A program made the position numbers and the translations under genes. From assembly GCF_014641695.1 (NCBI RefSeq), contig NZ_BMIF01000001.1, positions 186,001-250,000 on the forward strand: a DNA stretch of 64,000 nt, in the 5' to 3' direction. Within the stretch, counting starts at the first letter, position 1; each line of letters starts with the position of its first letter. A model generated the notes under the pieces. It did no database searches. It saw nothing but the letters and a program-made list of their open reading frames with translations, and had not been told where the DNA came from. Below are positions 26,147-36,071 of this stretch, one piece after another. The stretch comes from Nitratireductor aestuarii (lineage in GTDB: Bacteria; Pseudomonadota; Alphaproteobacteria; Rhizobiales; Rhizobiaceae).

Positions 26147-28083
26147 AACGCCTGACCTATTCCCACGTAGATTGCGACAGATGGATCACCCGAACGGCGG
26201 TCCAGCGGTGTTGCCACGTCGAGCCGGATTGGCCCGAAACCTGTCAGGTAGCGCAGGCCGCCACCGACGCCAATACGAAGATCTTCCGAAAAGTCGGGGA
26301 TCGAATCCTCGCCGACATAGCCCGCATCGGCAAAGGCCACGACACCGATCGTCGGCGTGACGCGAACGCGCACTTCCGCCGAACCTTCGATCAGCGAGCG
26401 GCCACCGGCAACGCCTGCTGGCGTATCGACGCCGATGTTACGATAGGCATAACCGCGCACCGAACCGCCGCCACCGGCAAAGAACAGCTTGTCTGGCGGC
26501 GTCTCGGAAATCGGCGGATCGAAGATCGCCCCAATCTTCGCGCGTCCCGCGACGACAAAGCGGCTGTTGTCATCGACGCTGTAATAGCCTCGCACTTCGC
26601 CCACCACCTTGGCGGCAGCATTTCCGTAGTTGAACTCGTAATAGGGCTCGAGTGTTAGGTCGGCGTAGATGCCTTCGGTAGCATCTGTCTTGTTGTCGCG
26701 TGAATCATAGGTGAGACCTCCAAGGAAGCCTGCCGTGACGAAGTCGCGCGTGCCGAAGACGTCATCCTCGAACTTGTTATAAGTGCCGACTGCAAACAGC
26801 CGTCCCGAAAGCTGTTTGTCGAACTGGTGCGTGAATCCTGCCTGACCGGTGACGCCGGTGCGCGTATAGCGCTCCAGCACCTCGCGGTCGCCATAAAGCG
26901 AGGCAACGAAGTCTGTGTCCGGCGTATAGAGGCCGGGCATGGTGAAGGTTGCACCTGCGCGGTAGGTGAACTTCTTCGGGTCGATCGTTTCACCGATACC
27001 CGCGACCTTGCCTTCGAAGCGGATGCTTTCGGCGCGGCCAAAGAGATTGCGGTGAAGCCATGAGGCTTCGAGACCGAGACCGTCCACGGTGGAGTAGGTT
27101 GCACCGACGCTGAACCGCCGCCGCGCGCGCTCCTGCACGAAGAGTGTCAGCGGCAGCATGCCGTCAGCGCCGACAGTCTCAGCTTCCTCGATGCGCGAGG
27201 CGCGGAAGACGCCAAGTCGTGCGAGACGGTCGCGCGCCGCCTGGATTTCGTCCGGATCATATTCCTGGCCGGGCTTGATCCCCGTCATCCACGCGACGAA
27301 CTCCGGGTTCATGCGTTCAGTACCGGTTACGCTGACCGGCCCGAACACCGCGTAGGGGCCTGGATCGACCACCAACGCGGCATCGACCGTATCGGTGTCG
27401 TGAGCCGCAACGACGCGCTGTTCTGAGATGGTCGCCTTGGGATAGCCCTGTTGCCGCCATTCCTCGACGGCGGTACGGGCCGTGCCGAGGATGACACCAC
27501 TGCGCGCCGGCTGCCCGGGAAGGAACTCCTTCTTGAATGCGTCCTCCACGCGGTCGCGGCGGTTGGTCGGCGTTGGAGCCCGGTTGACCACCTGCGCGTT
27601 GGAGAAGGCGAATTGCGGACCCGGATCAACCGTGATGACCACGCGGGCCATACCGCCGAACTCCTCGTCCGGCAGAAGTCCTGCAGCTTCCTTGCCGTTG
27701 ATGGTGATGGATATCGAGGGTCCATAGCGGCCAAGCGCATAGCTCGTGTCGAGCAGACGGCGATAATCGCCACGCGCGCTGGCGATAAGCCCGGCGGCTC
27801 CGGAAGCCGGTTTCTCACGATTGTTCCAGAGGGACGATGCGGACCGGATACGATCCTCGACGTCCGAATCGCCGCCGCTGACGACGACCTCAACCTCATA
27901 AGGTTGCGGTGTACCGATGACATCTTCAGCAGCCTGATCCTGCTTTCCCTCGAAAAGCTTGAGGCCGAAGATCTGGAATGCCTCGGCGGGCGTGGCCATA
28001 GGCAGCAGGATCGCCGGCACAGAGGCGGCAACGAGATACTTGAACAATCCGGCTCTGAGAATTCCGTTAGGCAATGGCTGCAC
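26143..28083 (-). CDS. tamA: Outer-membrane assembly factor TamA (Omp85 family)
   Basis: The 646-residue protein has a signal peptide (cut near PAEA, about residue 35), about three POTRA domains (roughly 60-330) with the typical VDPGP and GYP strands, and a 16-strand Omp85 barrel. The barrel carries the conserved GGGGSVRGYAYR motif (the loop 6 RGY arginine) and ends in YVGIGQAF with the C-terminal phenylalanine used for outer-membrane insertion. Coupled to tamB by a four-base overlap. TamA is the outer-membrane half of the TAM complex. Confidence 0.95.
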   Translation of the reverse strand: MQPLPNGILRAGLFKYLVAASVPAILLPMATPAEAFQIFGLKLFEGKQDQAAEDVIGTPQPYEVEVVVSGGDSDVEDRIRSASSLWNNREKPASGAAGLIASARGDYRRLLDTSYALGRYGPSISITINGKEAAGLLPDEEFGGMARVVITVDPGPQFAFSNAQVVNRAPTPTNRRDRVEDAFKKEFLPGQPARSGVILGTARTAVEEWRQQGYPKATISEQRVVAAHDTDTVDAALVVDPGPYAVFGPVSVTGTERMNPEFVAWMTGIKPGQEYDPDEIQAARDRLARLGVFRASRIEEAETVGADGMLPLTLFVQERARRRFSVGATYSTVDGLGLEASWLHRNLFGRAESIRFEGKVAGIGETIDPKKFTYRAGATFTMPGLYTPDTDFVASLYGDREVLERYTRTGVTGQAGFTHQFDKQLSGRLFAVGTYNKFEDDVFGTRDFVTAGFLGGLTYDSRDNKTDATEGIYADLTLEPYYEFNYGNAAAKVVGEVRGYYSVDDNSRFVVAGRAKIGAIFDPPISETPPDKLFFAGGGGSVRGYAYRNIGVDTPAGVAGGRSLIEGSAEVRVRVTPTIGVVAFADAGYVGEDSIPDFSEDLRIGVGGGLRYLTGFGPIRLDVATPLDRRSGDPSVAIYVGIGQAF

Positions 28084-28509
28084 CCGTCAGGTCGATTCGC
28101 CTGTATTTCATCGTGTTGGAGGCCCAGGACGCACCTGGACGAGCTTTAAACCTGACCACAAACATTTGCCAATGCAATGCCAGGCAGAAATAAGCTGAAA
28201 GTTTGGCTAAAAAAGTATGCATTTGGGCAGGGCAGACGGGGATAGCTGGCGTGGCACACATGTTCAATTTGCTTGTTACACAAATGGCCATCTTCGTGAC
28301 GCAAACTTTTATTCCGATGCAATATAAGCGCGTGATTTACGCGACCATCGAATTCGCTGAGGCGCACAGAGAGCAATGACATCAATCGACCCACCATCCG
28401 GAACGTTGGTCCCGGAACGAACATCATTGACAATCGTTGCCTCTGAATCTTTTTGAGCCTCAATCTCCTTATGTTTCAATCGCTTCCATTCATCAACGGA
28501 TCGGACGAA
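28084..28509. other. Intergenic region between tamA and the thiolase gene
   Basis: A 426-base divergent spacer of lower GC than its neighbours. It holds the EcfG-type site at 28414-28438 pointing at the thiolase gene. The minus-strand promoter of tamAB should also lie here, but I see no confident match. No coding frame is supported. Confidence 0.6.
28414..28438 (+). promoter_or_regulatory. EcfG-type general stress promoter (fadA-fadB-like operon)
   Basis: GGAAC (28414-28418), 16 nt, CGTT (28435-28438): full consensus. Transcription would start near 28445, leaving a leader of about 65 bases before ATG 28510. Seen directly; sigma factor use inferred. Confidence 0.7.
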
Positions 28510-29907
28510 ATGGCACAGGCACCCCATCCCACAATTCCCGCACGACGCCGGGTCAGTGCACGCAGAACCCCGATCTCCCGACCCGCGACCGCTGCAGGCC
28601 CAGGCATTCACCACCATCAGAAGTCTGGTACCCGAGTCTATGTCGTTGATGGCGCACGCACCCCGTTCCTGCGGGCCAAGGCAGCGCCCGGTCCCTTCAC
28701 GCCTGTCGATCTTGCCGTCCAGTGCGGACGGCCGCTGCTGCAGCGCCAGCCGTTTTCGCCGGAATCGTTCGACTATGTCATTTTAGGCTGCGTGAACGTC
28801 ATCGCTGATGAGATGAACCCCGCACGCGTAGCAGCCCTGCGCTTGGGCATGGGCGAGGCGATGCGCGCTTTCACGGTGCAGATCAATTGCGGCTCGGGCA
28901 TGCAGTCGATCGATACGGCCTACCGGCTGATCGAAGGCGGACAGGCTGACTTAATTCTGGCGGGCGGCGCCGAGGCACTTTCACATTCGCCGCTCGTCCT
29001 ATCGCAGAATGCCTCTGCCTGGTTCGGCAGGTTCGCGACGGCAAAGTCGCCATTCCAGCGGATCGCGGCGCTCGGCGGCTTCCGTCCGGGCATGGCGAAA
29101 CCTGTGGTGGGTCTTGAGCGCGGTCTGACCGACCCGATCACCGATTTGAGCATGGGCCGCACGGCTGAAATCATCGGCCACGCCTTTGGCGTGACCCGTG
29201 AGCAGGCGGATGCCTATGCTCTTGAAAGCCATCAGCGCCTTGCGCGGGCGCAGGAAGATGGCACGTTCAAGGGCGAGGTGATCCCTGCCGTGTCTCGTAA
29301 AGGCGAGCTTTTCGAGAAGGACGATGGTGTGCGCCCGGATAGCAGCATGGAGCATCTGGCGAAATTGAAACCGGTCTTCGAGAAGCCCTATGGCCGCGTC
29401 ACTGCCGGTAACTCGTCGCAGATCACCGATGGCGCGAGCTGGGTCATCCTCGCTTCGGAAGAAGCCGTGGAGGAATACGGCCTGACGCCGCTCGCCCGCA
29501 TCGTCGACAGCGAATGGGCAGCACTCGATCCCTCCGTCATGGGACTGGGACCCACGATCTGCTCCACCGCGCTCACTGAGCGTCTGGGCCTTTCGCGTGA
29601 GGAGATCGATCTCTGGGAGATCAACGAGGCCTTTGCAGCGCAGGTTCTGGCTTGTCTTGCCGCCTGGCAGGACGAGGAATATTGCCGCGAGGTTCTTGGG
29701 CTCAATTCTCCGTTCGGGCAGGTTGCGCGTGACCGTCTCAATGTCGATGGCGGCGCCATCAGCCTTGGGCATCCGGTGGGGTCGAGCGGCAACCGCATCG
29801 TCCTCCATCTGGCCAATGCGTTGAAGGCACGAGGATTGAAGCGAGGTATCGCCACGGAATGCATCGGTGGCGGGCAGGGCGGCGCGATGCTGCTGGAGGT
29901 AGCGTAA
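28510..29907 (+). CDS. Acetyl-CoA acyltransferase (thiolase), FadA/FadI-like
   Basis: The enzyme cleaves 3-ketoacyl-CoA in beta-oxidation. From ATG 28510 the product has 465 residues. After an unusual basic, Pro/Ala-rich lead of about 40 residues the thiolase fold begins at TRVYVVDGARTPF. The acyl-accepting cysteine is C127 in VQINCGSGMQS; WEINEAFAAQ, GGAISLGHPVGSSGNR with the catalytic histidine, and TECIGGGQGGAM with the second cysteine are all present. A longer reading from 28453 would run close to the predicted transcription start. The 3-hydroxyacyl-CoA dehydrogenase gene follows after one base, so the pair is a beta-oxidation operon under a probable EcfG promoter. Confidence 0.9.
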   Translation: MAQAPHPTIPARRRVSARRTPISRPATAAGPGIHHHQKSGTRVYVVDGARTPFLRAKAAPGPFTPVDLAVQCGRPLLQRQPFSPESFDYVILGCVNVIADEMNPARVAALRLGMGEAMRAFTVQINCGSGMQSIDTAYRLIEGGQADLILAGGAEALSHSPLVLSQNASAWFGRFATAKSPFQRIAALGGFRPGMAKPVVGLERGLTDPITDLSMGRTAEIIGHAFGVTREQADAYALESHQRLARAQEDGTFKGEVIPAVSRKGELFEKDDGVRPDSSMEHLAKLKPVFEKPYGRVTAGNSSQITDGASWVILASEEAVEEYGLTPLARIVDSEWAALDPSVMGLGPTICSTALTERLGLSREEIDLWEINEAFAAQVLACLAAWQDEEYCREVLGLNSPFGQVARDRLNVDGGAISLGHPVGSSGNRIVLHLANALKARGLKRGIATECIGGGQGGAMLLEVA

Positions 29908-29908
29908 G

Positions 29909-32170
29909 ATGACGGTCTCAAGTCAGGTCTGGAAACTGCTGAAGGACCGCAACAAGGCGCTGGGGCCTGAAGGCGGCGCGTGGACTATGCTCACGCACTG
30001 GCGCTGGGCCAAGGACGAGGAAGGCATCGTCTGGCTGATCCTCGATCGTGCAGGCGAAAGCGCCAACACACTTTCTGCGGAAGTTCTGGCCGAACTCGAC
30101 CGCATCATTGGCGAAGTCCATGCGAGCGGCGCGCGCGCGCTCGTGATCCGCTCCGCCAAGTCGAGCGGTTTCATCGCCGGCGCGGATATCCGCGAGTTCA
30201 CCGGCATGCGCGAGACGGCCAAGGTCGAGGAAGTGCTCCGTCAGGGTCACGCCATCCTTGATCGTCTGGCGGGGCTGCCGATGCCGACAATCGCCGTCAT
30301 CAACGGCTTCTGCCTGGGTGGCGGGCTTGAACTGGCGCTTGCCTGCAAGCATCGCATCGCTATCACCGGCGCAAGCTTCGGCTTCCCGGAAGTTCTGCTG
30401 GGGCTGCATCCGGGGCTCGGCGGTACTTTCCGACTGACCAAGCTGATCGATCCCGTCGAAGCCATGACGATGATGCTGACCGGCAAGACCGTTCACACGA
30501 AGAAGGCCAAGGCTCTCGGTCTTGTCGACGCGATCGTGGACGAACGTCACCTGCGCGAAGCCATCCGTGCGGCGATCCGCGGCGAGTTCAAGTCCGCGCG
30601 ACGTGGCCTCAAGGCTGGCGTCTTCGGCTTCGAGCCCGCGAGAACCTTTGCCGCAAAGCGCATGCGTGCGGAGCTTGAGAAGCGCGCACCACGCAAGCAC
30701 TATCCCGCGCCATGGCGGCTGGTCGATCTCTGGGAAGAGCATGGCAGCAATGCCCAGACGATGCAGAAGGCCGAAATCCATTCCTTCGCCGAACTCATCA
30801 CCGGTGACACCGCGCAGAACCTGGTGCGCGTCTTCTTCCTGCGCGAAAAGCTGAAGGGTCTGGCCAAGGGCGAGAGCGGCATCCACCATGTGCATGTGAT
30901 CGGCGCCGGCACCATGGGTGCGGACATCGCCGCTTGGTGCGCGGCGCGGGGGCTGCACGTCACGCTGTCCGATCTCAACCAGCAGGCGTTGGCAAAAGCC
31001 ATTGGCCGCGCCAGCCGTTTCTTTGAGGAGCGCCTGTATTCCTCAATCGAGCGACGCGACGCGCTGGATCGTCTGACACCAGACTTTGAAGGCTACGGTA
31101 TCGCCAGGGCGGATCTGGTGATCGAGGCGGTGGCCGAGCGTGAGGAGATCAAGCGCAAGGCCTTCGAGGATGTTGCTGCTCGTATGAAGCCTGACGCGAT
31201 CCTTGCCACCAACACGTCGAGCATCCCGCTCGAAACGCTCCGTAGCGGCCTTGCTTCGCCGGAACGTTTCGCGGGCCTCCACTTCTTCAACCCGGTGACG
31301 AAGATGGAACTGGTGGAGGTGGTGTCGCACGACGGAGCAAGCCGCGAGACGCTCGATCGGCTGCAGGCCTTCTGCGGAAACATTTCGCGTCTGCCCGTAC
31401 CGGTGAAGAGCGCGCCAGGCTTCCTCGTCAATCGTGCGCTGATGCCATACATGGGCGAAGCCTTCCTGATGTTTGATGAGGGCATCTCGAAGCAACTGAT
31501 CGACAAGGCCGCGCGCGAGTTCGGCATGCCCATGGGGCCGCTGGAACTCGCCGATCAGGTTGGCCTCGACATCTGCCTTGAAGTCGCCCGAATGCTTTCC
31601 GAGCGACTGCCCGACAAGCAGCCTGCGATCCCCGAGTGGCTCACCCGCAAGGTGCAGGCGGGCGAGACCGGCCGCAAGGCGAACAAGGGCTTCTATGCCT
31701 ATGACGAGAAGGGCAAGAAGAAGAAGGAAGACGCCAAGCTATCCGAGGATATTGACGTCCAGTATCGGGAAGAGGATCTGGCAGACCGGATGATCCTGCC
31801 GATGCTGAACACGCTCGTGCGCTGCCTTCGTGAGGGCATCATCGCCGACGCGGACACGGCTGATGGGGCCATGATCTTCGGCACCGGCTTCGCGCCATTC
31901 CGGGGTGGCCCGCTTCACTATGCGCGCAAGCGTGGCGTTGCCAATATCCGCGCGCGACTGCTCGAGCTTGAAGCTAAGCACGGCGCCCGCTTCGAGCCCG
32001 ATCAAGGTTGGGAGCTGCTCTTCCCGCATCATGAAGTGGAAGTAGAGCCCGAAGACGTGGATGTGCAGGAGGTGAAGGTTCCCGAGACGGAGCCTGCAGT
32101 CATCGAGCCAACGCCTGTCGAGGCTGAACCCACAGAGACGGCAGCTGTGAAGACCGAGCCCTCAGTTTGA
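29909..32170 (+). CDS. Enoyl-CoA hydratase/3-hydroxyacyl-CoA dehydrogenase (FadB/FadJ-like)
   Basis: This 753-residue bifunctional enzyme hydrates trans-2-enoyl-CoA and oxidises 3-hydroxyacyl-CoA with NAD+. The N-terminal crotonase domain has IAGADIREF, GGGLELALACKHRI and FPEVLLGLHPGLGG with the catalytic glutamates. The Rossmann motif VHVIGAGTMGADIA is near residue 328, and HFFNPVTKMELVEVV holds the dehydrogenase histidine. The C-terminal NKGFYAYDEKGKKKKE and FGTGFAPFRGGPLHYA are family-typical. The last 45 or so residues are an unusual Glu/Val/Pro/Thr-rich tail. GAGGTA lies before the ATG. It probably forms a complex with the upstream thiolase. Confidence 0.93.
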   Translation: MTVSSQVWKLLKDRNKALGPEGGAWTMLTHWRWAKDEEGIVWLILDRAGESANTLSAEVLAELDRIIGEVHASGARALVIRSAKSSGFIAGADIREFTGMRETAKVEEVLRQGHAILDRLAGLPMPTIAVINGFCLGGGLELALACKHRIAITGASFGFPEVLLGLHPGLGGTFRLTKLIDPVEAMTMMLTGKTVHTKKAKALGLVDAIVDERHLREAIRAAIRGEFKSARRGLKAGVFGFEPARTFAAKRMRAELEKRAPRKHYPAPWRLVDLWEEHGSNAQTMQKAEIHSFAELITGDTAQNLVRVFFLREKLKGLAKGESGIHHVHVIGAGTMGADIAAWCAARGLHVTLSDLNQQALAKAIGRASRFFEERLYSSIERRDALDRLTPDFEGYGIARADLVIEAVAEREEIKRKAFEDVAARMKPDAILATNTSSIPLETLRSGLASPERFAGLHFFNPVTKMELVEVVSHDGASRETLDRLQAFCGNISRLPVPVKSAPGFLVNRALMPYMGEAFLMFDEGISKQLIDKAAREFGMPMGPLELADQVGLDICLEVARMLSERLPDKQPAIPEWLTRKVQAGETGRKANKGFYAYDEKGKKKKEDAKLSEDIDVQYREEDLADRMILPMLNTLVRCLREGIIADADTADGAMIFGTGFAPFRGGPLHYARKRGVANIRARLLELEAKHGARFEPDQGWELLFPHHEVEVEPEDVDVQEVKVPETEPAVIEPTPVEAEPTETAAVKTEPSV

Positions 32171-34054
32171 GGGCTCGGCCAGAGCTTCCTCGTATTCGGA
32201 TGAGAGGAGAAGCCACTTCTCCTCGTTCTCGTCGATAAGGTCGACGATCGTCGCGCGTTCCTTGGCGAGCGCTGTCGCCTTGGCGGGATCCCGCGTGTAG
32301 AGGTCGGGGTCAGCCATGGCGCTGTCGATCAACTCGAGGCGCTTTCGTGCCTTCTCAAGACCGTTCTCGATCGTTTTGATTTGCTTGGCGAGCGGCTCAA
32401 GGGCTGCGCGCTTTTTGGCATTTTCCTTGCGGCGGTCAGCCTTCGAGACCTTGCTGTCACTGTCGTCCTTGCTCTGCGCACTATCTGACGTCCGCCCGAT
32501 CGCAATCGACCGATATTCATCCATATCGCCGTCGAAGGGTTTTACGGTGCCCTTGTCGACCAGCCACAGGCGGTCGGCGCAGGCATCGATCAGGTAGCGG
32601 TCGTGGCTGATGAGAATGACCGCGCCATCGAAGCTGTTGAGCGCTTCGATCAACGCCTGACGGCTGTCGATGTCGAGGTGGTTGGTCGGCTCGTCGAGGA
32701 TGAAGAGGTGGGGAGCGTCGAAGGCCGAAAGCCCCATCAGCAGACGCGCCTTCTCGCCACCGGACAGATCTCGGGCAGCGGTGTCCATCTTCTCACGCGC
32801 CAGACCGAATTGCGCAACGCGCGCACGCACCTTGGCTTCAGGGGCGTCCGGCATCAGGCGGCGCACATGCTCCACCGGCGTCTCGTTCGGGCGAAGGTCA
32901 TCCAGCTGATGCTGTGCGAAGATCGAAACCTTGAGCCCCGGTGCAATCGTCAGCGTACCGGCCTCAAGGCCAAGGCGTCCCGCGATGAGCTTGGCGAAGG
33001 TGGACTTGCCGTTACCGTTCGATCCCAACAGCGCGATCCGGTCGTCCTGGTCGATGCGCAGCGACAGGTTCTTCAGGATCGGTTTGCCGGGCTCATAGCC
33101 AACCGAACCGCCATTGATGGCGATGATCGGTGAAGCGACCTGCTTCTCCGGATTGGGGAAGCGGAACGGAATGACGCTTTCGCTTTCCATGGCCGCGATG
33201 GGCGGCAACTTGGCAATCGCCTTCAGGCGGGATTGCGCCTGCCGTGCCTTGGAAGCCTTGTAGCGAAAGCGCTCGACGAAGGCTTCCATGTGCTTGCGCT
33301 GCGCCTCCACCTTGACGCGCGCCTTCTCCTGCAGCTCGGCCTTCTCGGCATATTGCCGCGCGAACTGGTCGTAGCCGCCGCGCCAGAGCGTGAGCTTGCG
33401 GTTTTCCAGATGCACGATGGAGTTGACCGCATTGTTCAGCAGGTCGCGGTCGTGGCTGATCAGCAGCACCGTGTGCGGATACTTCGACAGGTAGTTCTCA
33501 AGCCAGAGCGTGCCTTCGAGGTCGAGATAGTTGGTCGGCTCGTCGAGCAGCAGCAGGTCGGGCTCGGAGAACAGCACGGCCGCGAGCGCCACGCGCATGC
33601 GCCAGCCGCCCGAGAAGGACGAGGCCGGCCGCTTCTGGGCTTCTGCATCGAACCCGAGGCCGGAGAGGATCGCTGCCGCCCGCGCTTCCGCCGAATGCGC
33701 GCCGATATCGGCGAGCCGCGTCTGGATCTCAGCGATGCGATGCGGGTCAGTGGCGACCTCAGCCTCGGCGAGCAGCCGCTCGCGCTCCACGTCGGCGCGC
33801 AGCACGATGTCGATCAGCGGCTCTTCGGTGCCCGGGGCTTCCTGCGCGACCTGTCCGATGCGCAGGCCCTTGGGCAGGCTGATGGAGCCAGTCTCCGACG
33901 CAAGATCTCCCATGATGGCGCGGAACAGCGTGGTCTTGCCCGTGCCATTGCGGCCGACAAGACCCGCCTTCGTGCCCGAAGGAAGGGTGACAGAGGCGTG
34001 CTCGATCAGCAGACGGCCCGCAATGCGCAGTGAAAGATCATTGATAACTAGCAT
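32162..34054 (-). CDS. ABC-F family ATPase (YheS/Uup-like)
   Basis: The 630-residue soluble protein has two ATP-binding cassettes and no membrane segments. Cassette one: GRNGTGKTT, SFSGGWRMRVALA, LLLLDEPTNYLDL. Between them lies the basic, helical ABC-F linker (RFRYKASKARQAQSRLKAI). Cassette two: GSNGNGKST, DLSGGEKARLLMG, LFILDEPTNHLDI. The C-terminal extension (about 510-630) is charged and probably coiled coil. ABC-F proteins act on ribosomes, clearing stalls or modulating translation. The stop overlaps the end of the FadB-like gene by nine bases tail to tail. Confidence 0.93.
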   Translation of the reverse strand: MLVINDLSLRIAGRLLIEHASVTLPSGTKAGLVGRNGTGKTTLFRAIMGDLASETGSISLPKGLRIGQVAQEAPGTEEPLIDIVLRADVERERLLAEAEVATDPHRIAEIQTRLADIGAHSAEARAAAILSGLGFDAEAQKRPASSFSGGWRMRVALAAVLFSEPDLLLLDEPTNYLDLEGTLWLENYLSKYPHTVLLISHDRDLLNNAVNSIVHLENRKLTLWRGGYDQFARQYAEKAELQEKARVKVEAQRKHMEAFVERFRYKASKARQAQSRLKAIAKLPPIAAMESESVIPFRFPNPEKQVASPIIAINGGSVGYEPGKPILKNLSLRIDQDDRIALLGSNGNGKSTFAKLIAGRLGLEAGTLTIAPGLKVSIFAQHQLDDLRPNETPVEHVRRLMPDAPEAKVRARVAQFGLAREKMDTAARDLSGGEKARLLMGLSAFDAPHLFILDEPTNHLDIDSRQALIEALNSFDGAVILISHDRYLIDACADRLWLVDKGTVKPFDGDMDEYRSIAIGRTSDSAQSKDDSDSKVSKADRRKENAKKRAALEPLAKQIKTIENGLEKARKRLELIDSAMADPDLYTRDPAKATALAKERATIVDLIDENEEKWLLLSSEYEEALAEPSN

Positions 34055-34129
34055 GAGCGCGTTTTGGCTGAGCCGCCGCGCGCTTGCAAGGGTGAATCGC
34101 GGCAGATCATTGAAGTCTTGAACTGCGCC

Positions 34130-34645
34130 TCAGGCGAAGCGCGATCCCTCACTCGTCCGCTGATAGTAGATCAGGTCCATCGACGGAGGATTCTTGCCCA
34201 TGACGGAAAGGATCATGTGGGCCTGGCCACGGTGGTGCGTCTGATGGTTGAAGAGGTGCACGAGGGCAGGGGCGAGCCGCTGCGTCACCGGCTGCGGCTT
34301 GGTGACGGGCGTATAGGTGAACGTGCCGCGGAACACTTCATCACTCTGGCTTTCGACCCAGTCGATGATGCGCTTGTCCTCTGCCTCCCGGGCGGTGCGC
34401 AGCTCGTGAAAACTCTCGTGCAGGATGGCGTTGAGCTCGCTCGGCGCTTCCCCTGTCCCGCTGAAACGCTTCATCCAGATCCTGTCGGTCACCACGAGAT
34501 GGTTCAGCGTCCCCATCATCGACCGGAAGAACGCCAAGACGTCCCGCTTGAATTCCTCCGCCGTCAGTTCCGCGGCTGCATCATAGAGATTGCTATTTGC
34601 CCATTGATTGTAGGCGGCCATCATTGAAAAATACTGCTTGTTCAT
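34130..34645 (-). CDS. DinB family protein
   Basis: The 171-residue protein has the four-helix DinB/YfiT fold. It begins YFSMMAAYNQWANSNLYDAA, holds TLNHLVVTDRIWMKRF with the first metal-site histidine, and LVHLFNHQTHHRGQAHMIL with the other two histidines expected at the nickel/zinc site. Family members include thiol-dependent S-transferases and uncharacterised stress proteins; the substrate here is unknown. It is a single gene, upstream of and convergent in sense with neither neighbour. Confidence 0.88.
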   Translation of the reverse strand: MNKQYFSMMAAYNQWANSNLYDAAAELTAEEFKRDVLAFFRSMMGTLNHLVVTDRIWMKRFSGTGEAPSELNAILHESFHELRTAREAEDKRIIDWVESQSDEVFRGTFTYTPVTKPQPVTQRLAPALVHLFNHQTHHRGQAHMILSVMGKNPPSMDLIYYQRTSEGSRFA

Positions 34646-34844
34646 TGCAATCCCCCAATCACGGTTTCCCGACTAGATACTCCTGATTGTTCTTCGCCGG
34701 GAGAATGAAATAGCGCCGGAACGATGCATATTTCTGATGTCATCGATATATGACGGATATGGAATGCCGGTGGCCCTTCACAGAAAGCTCCGGTGACGCT
34801 ATAGACGCCCATCCCGCATTTTCCTGATTTGTGAAGGACCAGAA

Positions 34845-35267
<423 letters not shown>

Positions 35268-35297
35268 CGCGCCTGCATCTGAGAACATATTGAACTT

Positions 35298-35331
35298 AAC
35301 CCCGGAAGCTGGTGCAGCTTTCGGGGTTTTC
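35298..35331 (+). terminator. Rho-independent terminator of ndk
   Basis: AACCCCG then GAAGCT, pairing with AGCTTT and CGGGGTT around a 5-base loop, followed by TTCTCG; stem about 12 bp with one mismatch. 30 bases after the ndk stop. Confidence 0.88.
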
Positions 35332-35342
35332 TCGTTGGGCAC

Positions 35343-35978
35343 CTAGATTAAACCACTATCAGTCAATTCTTGCCAGAGTGACGCCTCTTCTGCCTTTACC
35401 TGGTCCATAAAAACATGACTGCTCTCGACCATGTCTAGCACCATCTGAGCTTGCTTTTGGGGGGCAATCTGGTCCGACAGCTTGCTGATATCCAAGCCCA
35501 TATCGTCAGGCCCAACTCCTTCCTGCCAAGACGCCAATGACACATATCCGGTCGCCAAAGCAGTTCGCTCACTTGGGTTACTCAGATGCATTGCCGCTTT
35601 AAGTGCTGTCTTTATGTCTTCCTTGGGGAACGGGAGCTTGGTCACATCAGCTACGCACCCTGGAAGTGGGGCAGAGCTTTCTAAGAACTGCCCGTAGGTT
35701 CTCACTATATTCTCAATTTGCGCGCCAGCGAATTGCTCCTTGGGTTCTTTCAGTTCCTCAAGCTTGTAGGCAACCCTCGTTGCAAGAATTGAAGATCCGG
35801 TTGCAGCAAGGGCCAGTGCCGCAGGCAAAATCGCCCATCCCCAACCGAAGAAATACCACACGGCAACAGCCGTAATTATCCAAAACCATGTTGAATTCGC
35901 ATAGCGTTGGGCCGTGGTATGAAACTTCTCCGGACCATCCCCATCCAACAACGCTTTCTGCACTAACCACTTAGCCAT
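35343..35978 (-). CDS. Unknown membrane protein with two helices
   Basis: I do not recognise this 211-residue protein. After a hydrophilic lead (YANSTWF) it has a hydrophobic hairpin (WIITAVAVWYFFGWGWAILP and ALALAATGSSILA, about residues 33-68), then a soluble C-terminal part of about 140 residues with helical character. The soluble part contains LKAAMHLSNPSERTALATGY and QAQMVLDMVESSHV. One cysteine pair is absent. Its codon use includes more rare codons (CTA, TTG, AGT) and lower GC than ndk or moaE, which suggests late acquisition. No neighbour points to a role. Confidence 0.65.
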   Translation of the reverse strand: MAKWLVQKALLDGDGPEKFHTTAQRYANSTWFWIITAVAVWYFFGWGWAILPAALALAATGSSILATRVAYKLEELKEPKEQFAGAQIENIVRTYGQFLESSAPLPGCVADVTKLPFPKEDIKTALKAAMHLSNPSERTALATGYVSLASWQEGVGPDDMGLDISKLSDQIAPQKQAQMVLDMVESSHVFMDQVKAEEASLWQELTDSGLI

Positions 35979-36071
35979 AAGCCCCCCATCGAAAGTTTGT
36001 GCTACCGATGGCGACTATGGCATCGAGTTAAACGCGGGAGAAGCGGATAGTGATCTTGCCTGAGCCGGGGC

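Noticed and set aside
25415-26155. Plus-strand frames within tamB
   Set aside because: Several long antisense frames exist because tamB is repetitive and GC-rich; none has a start signal or fold.
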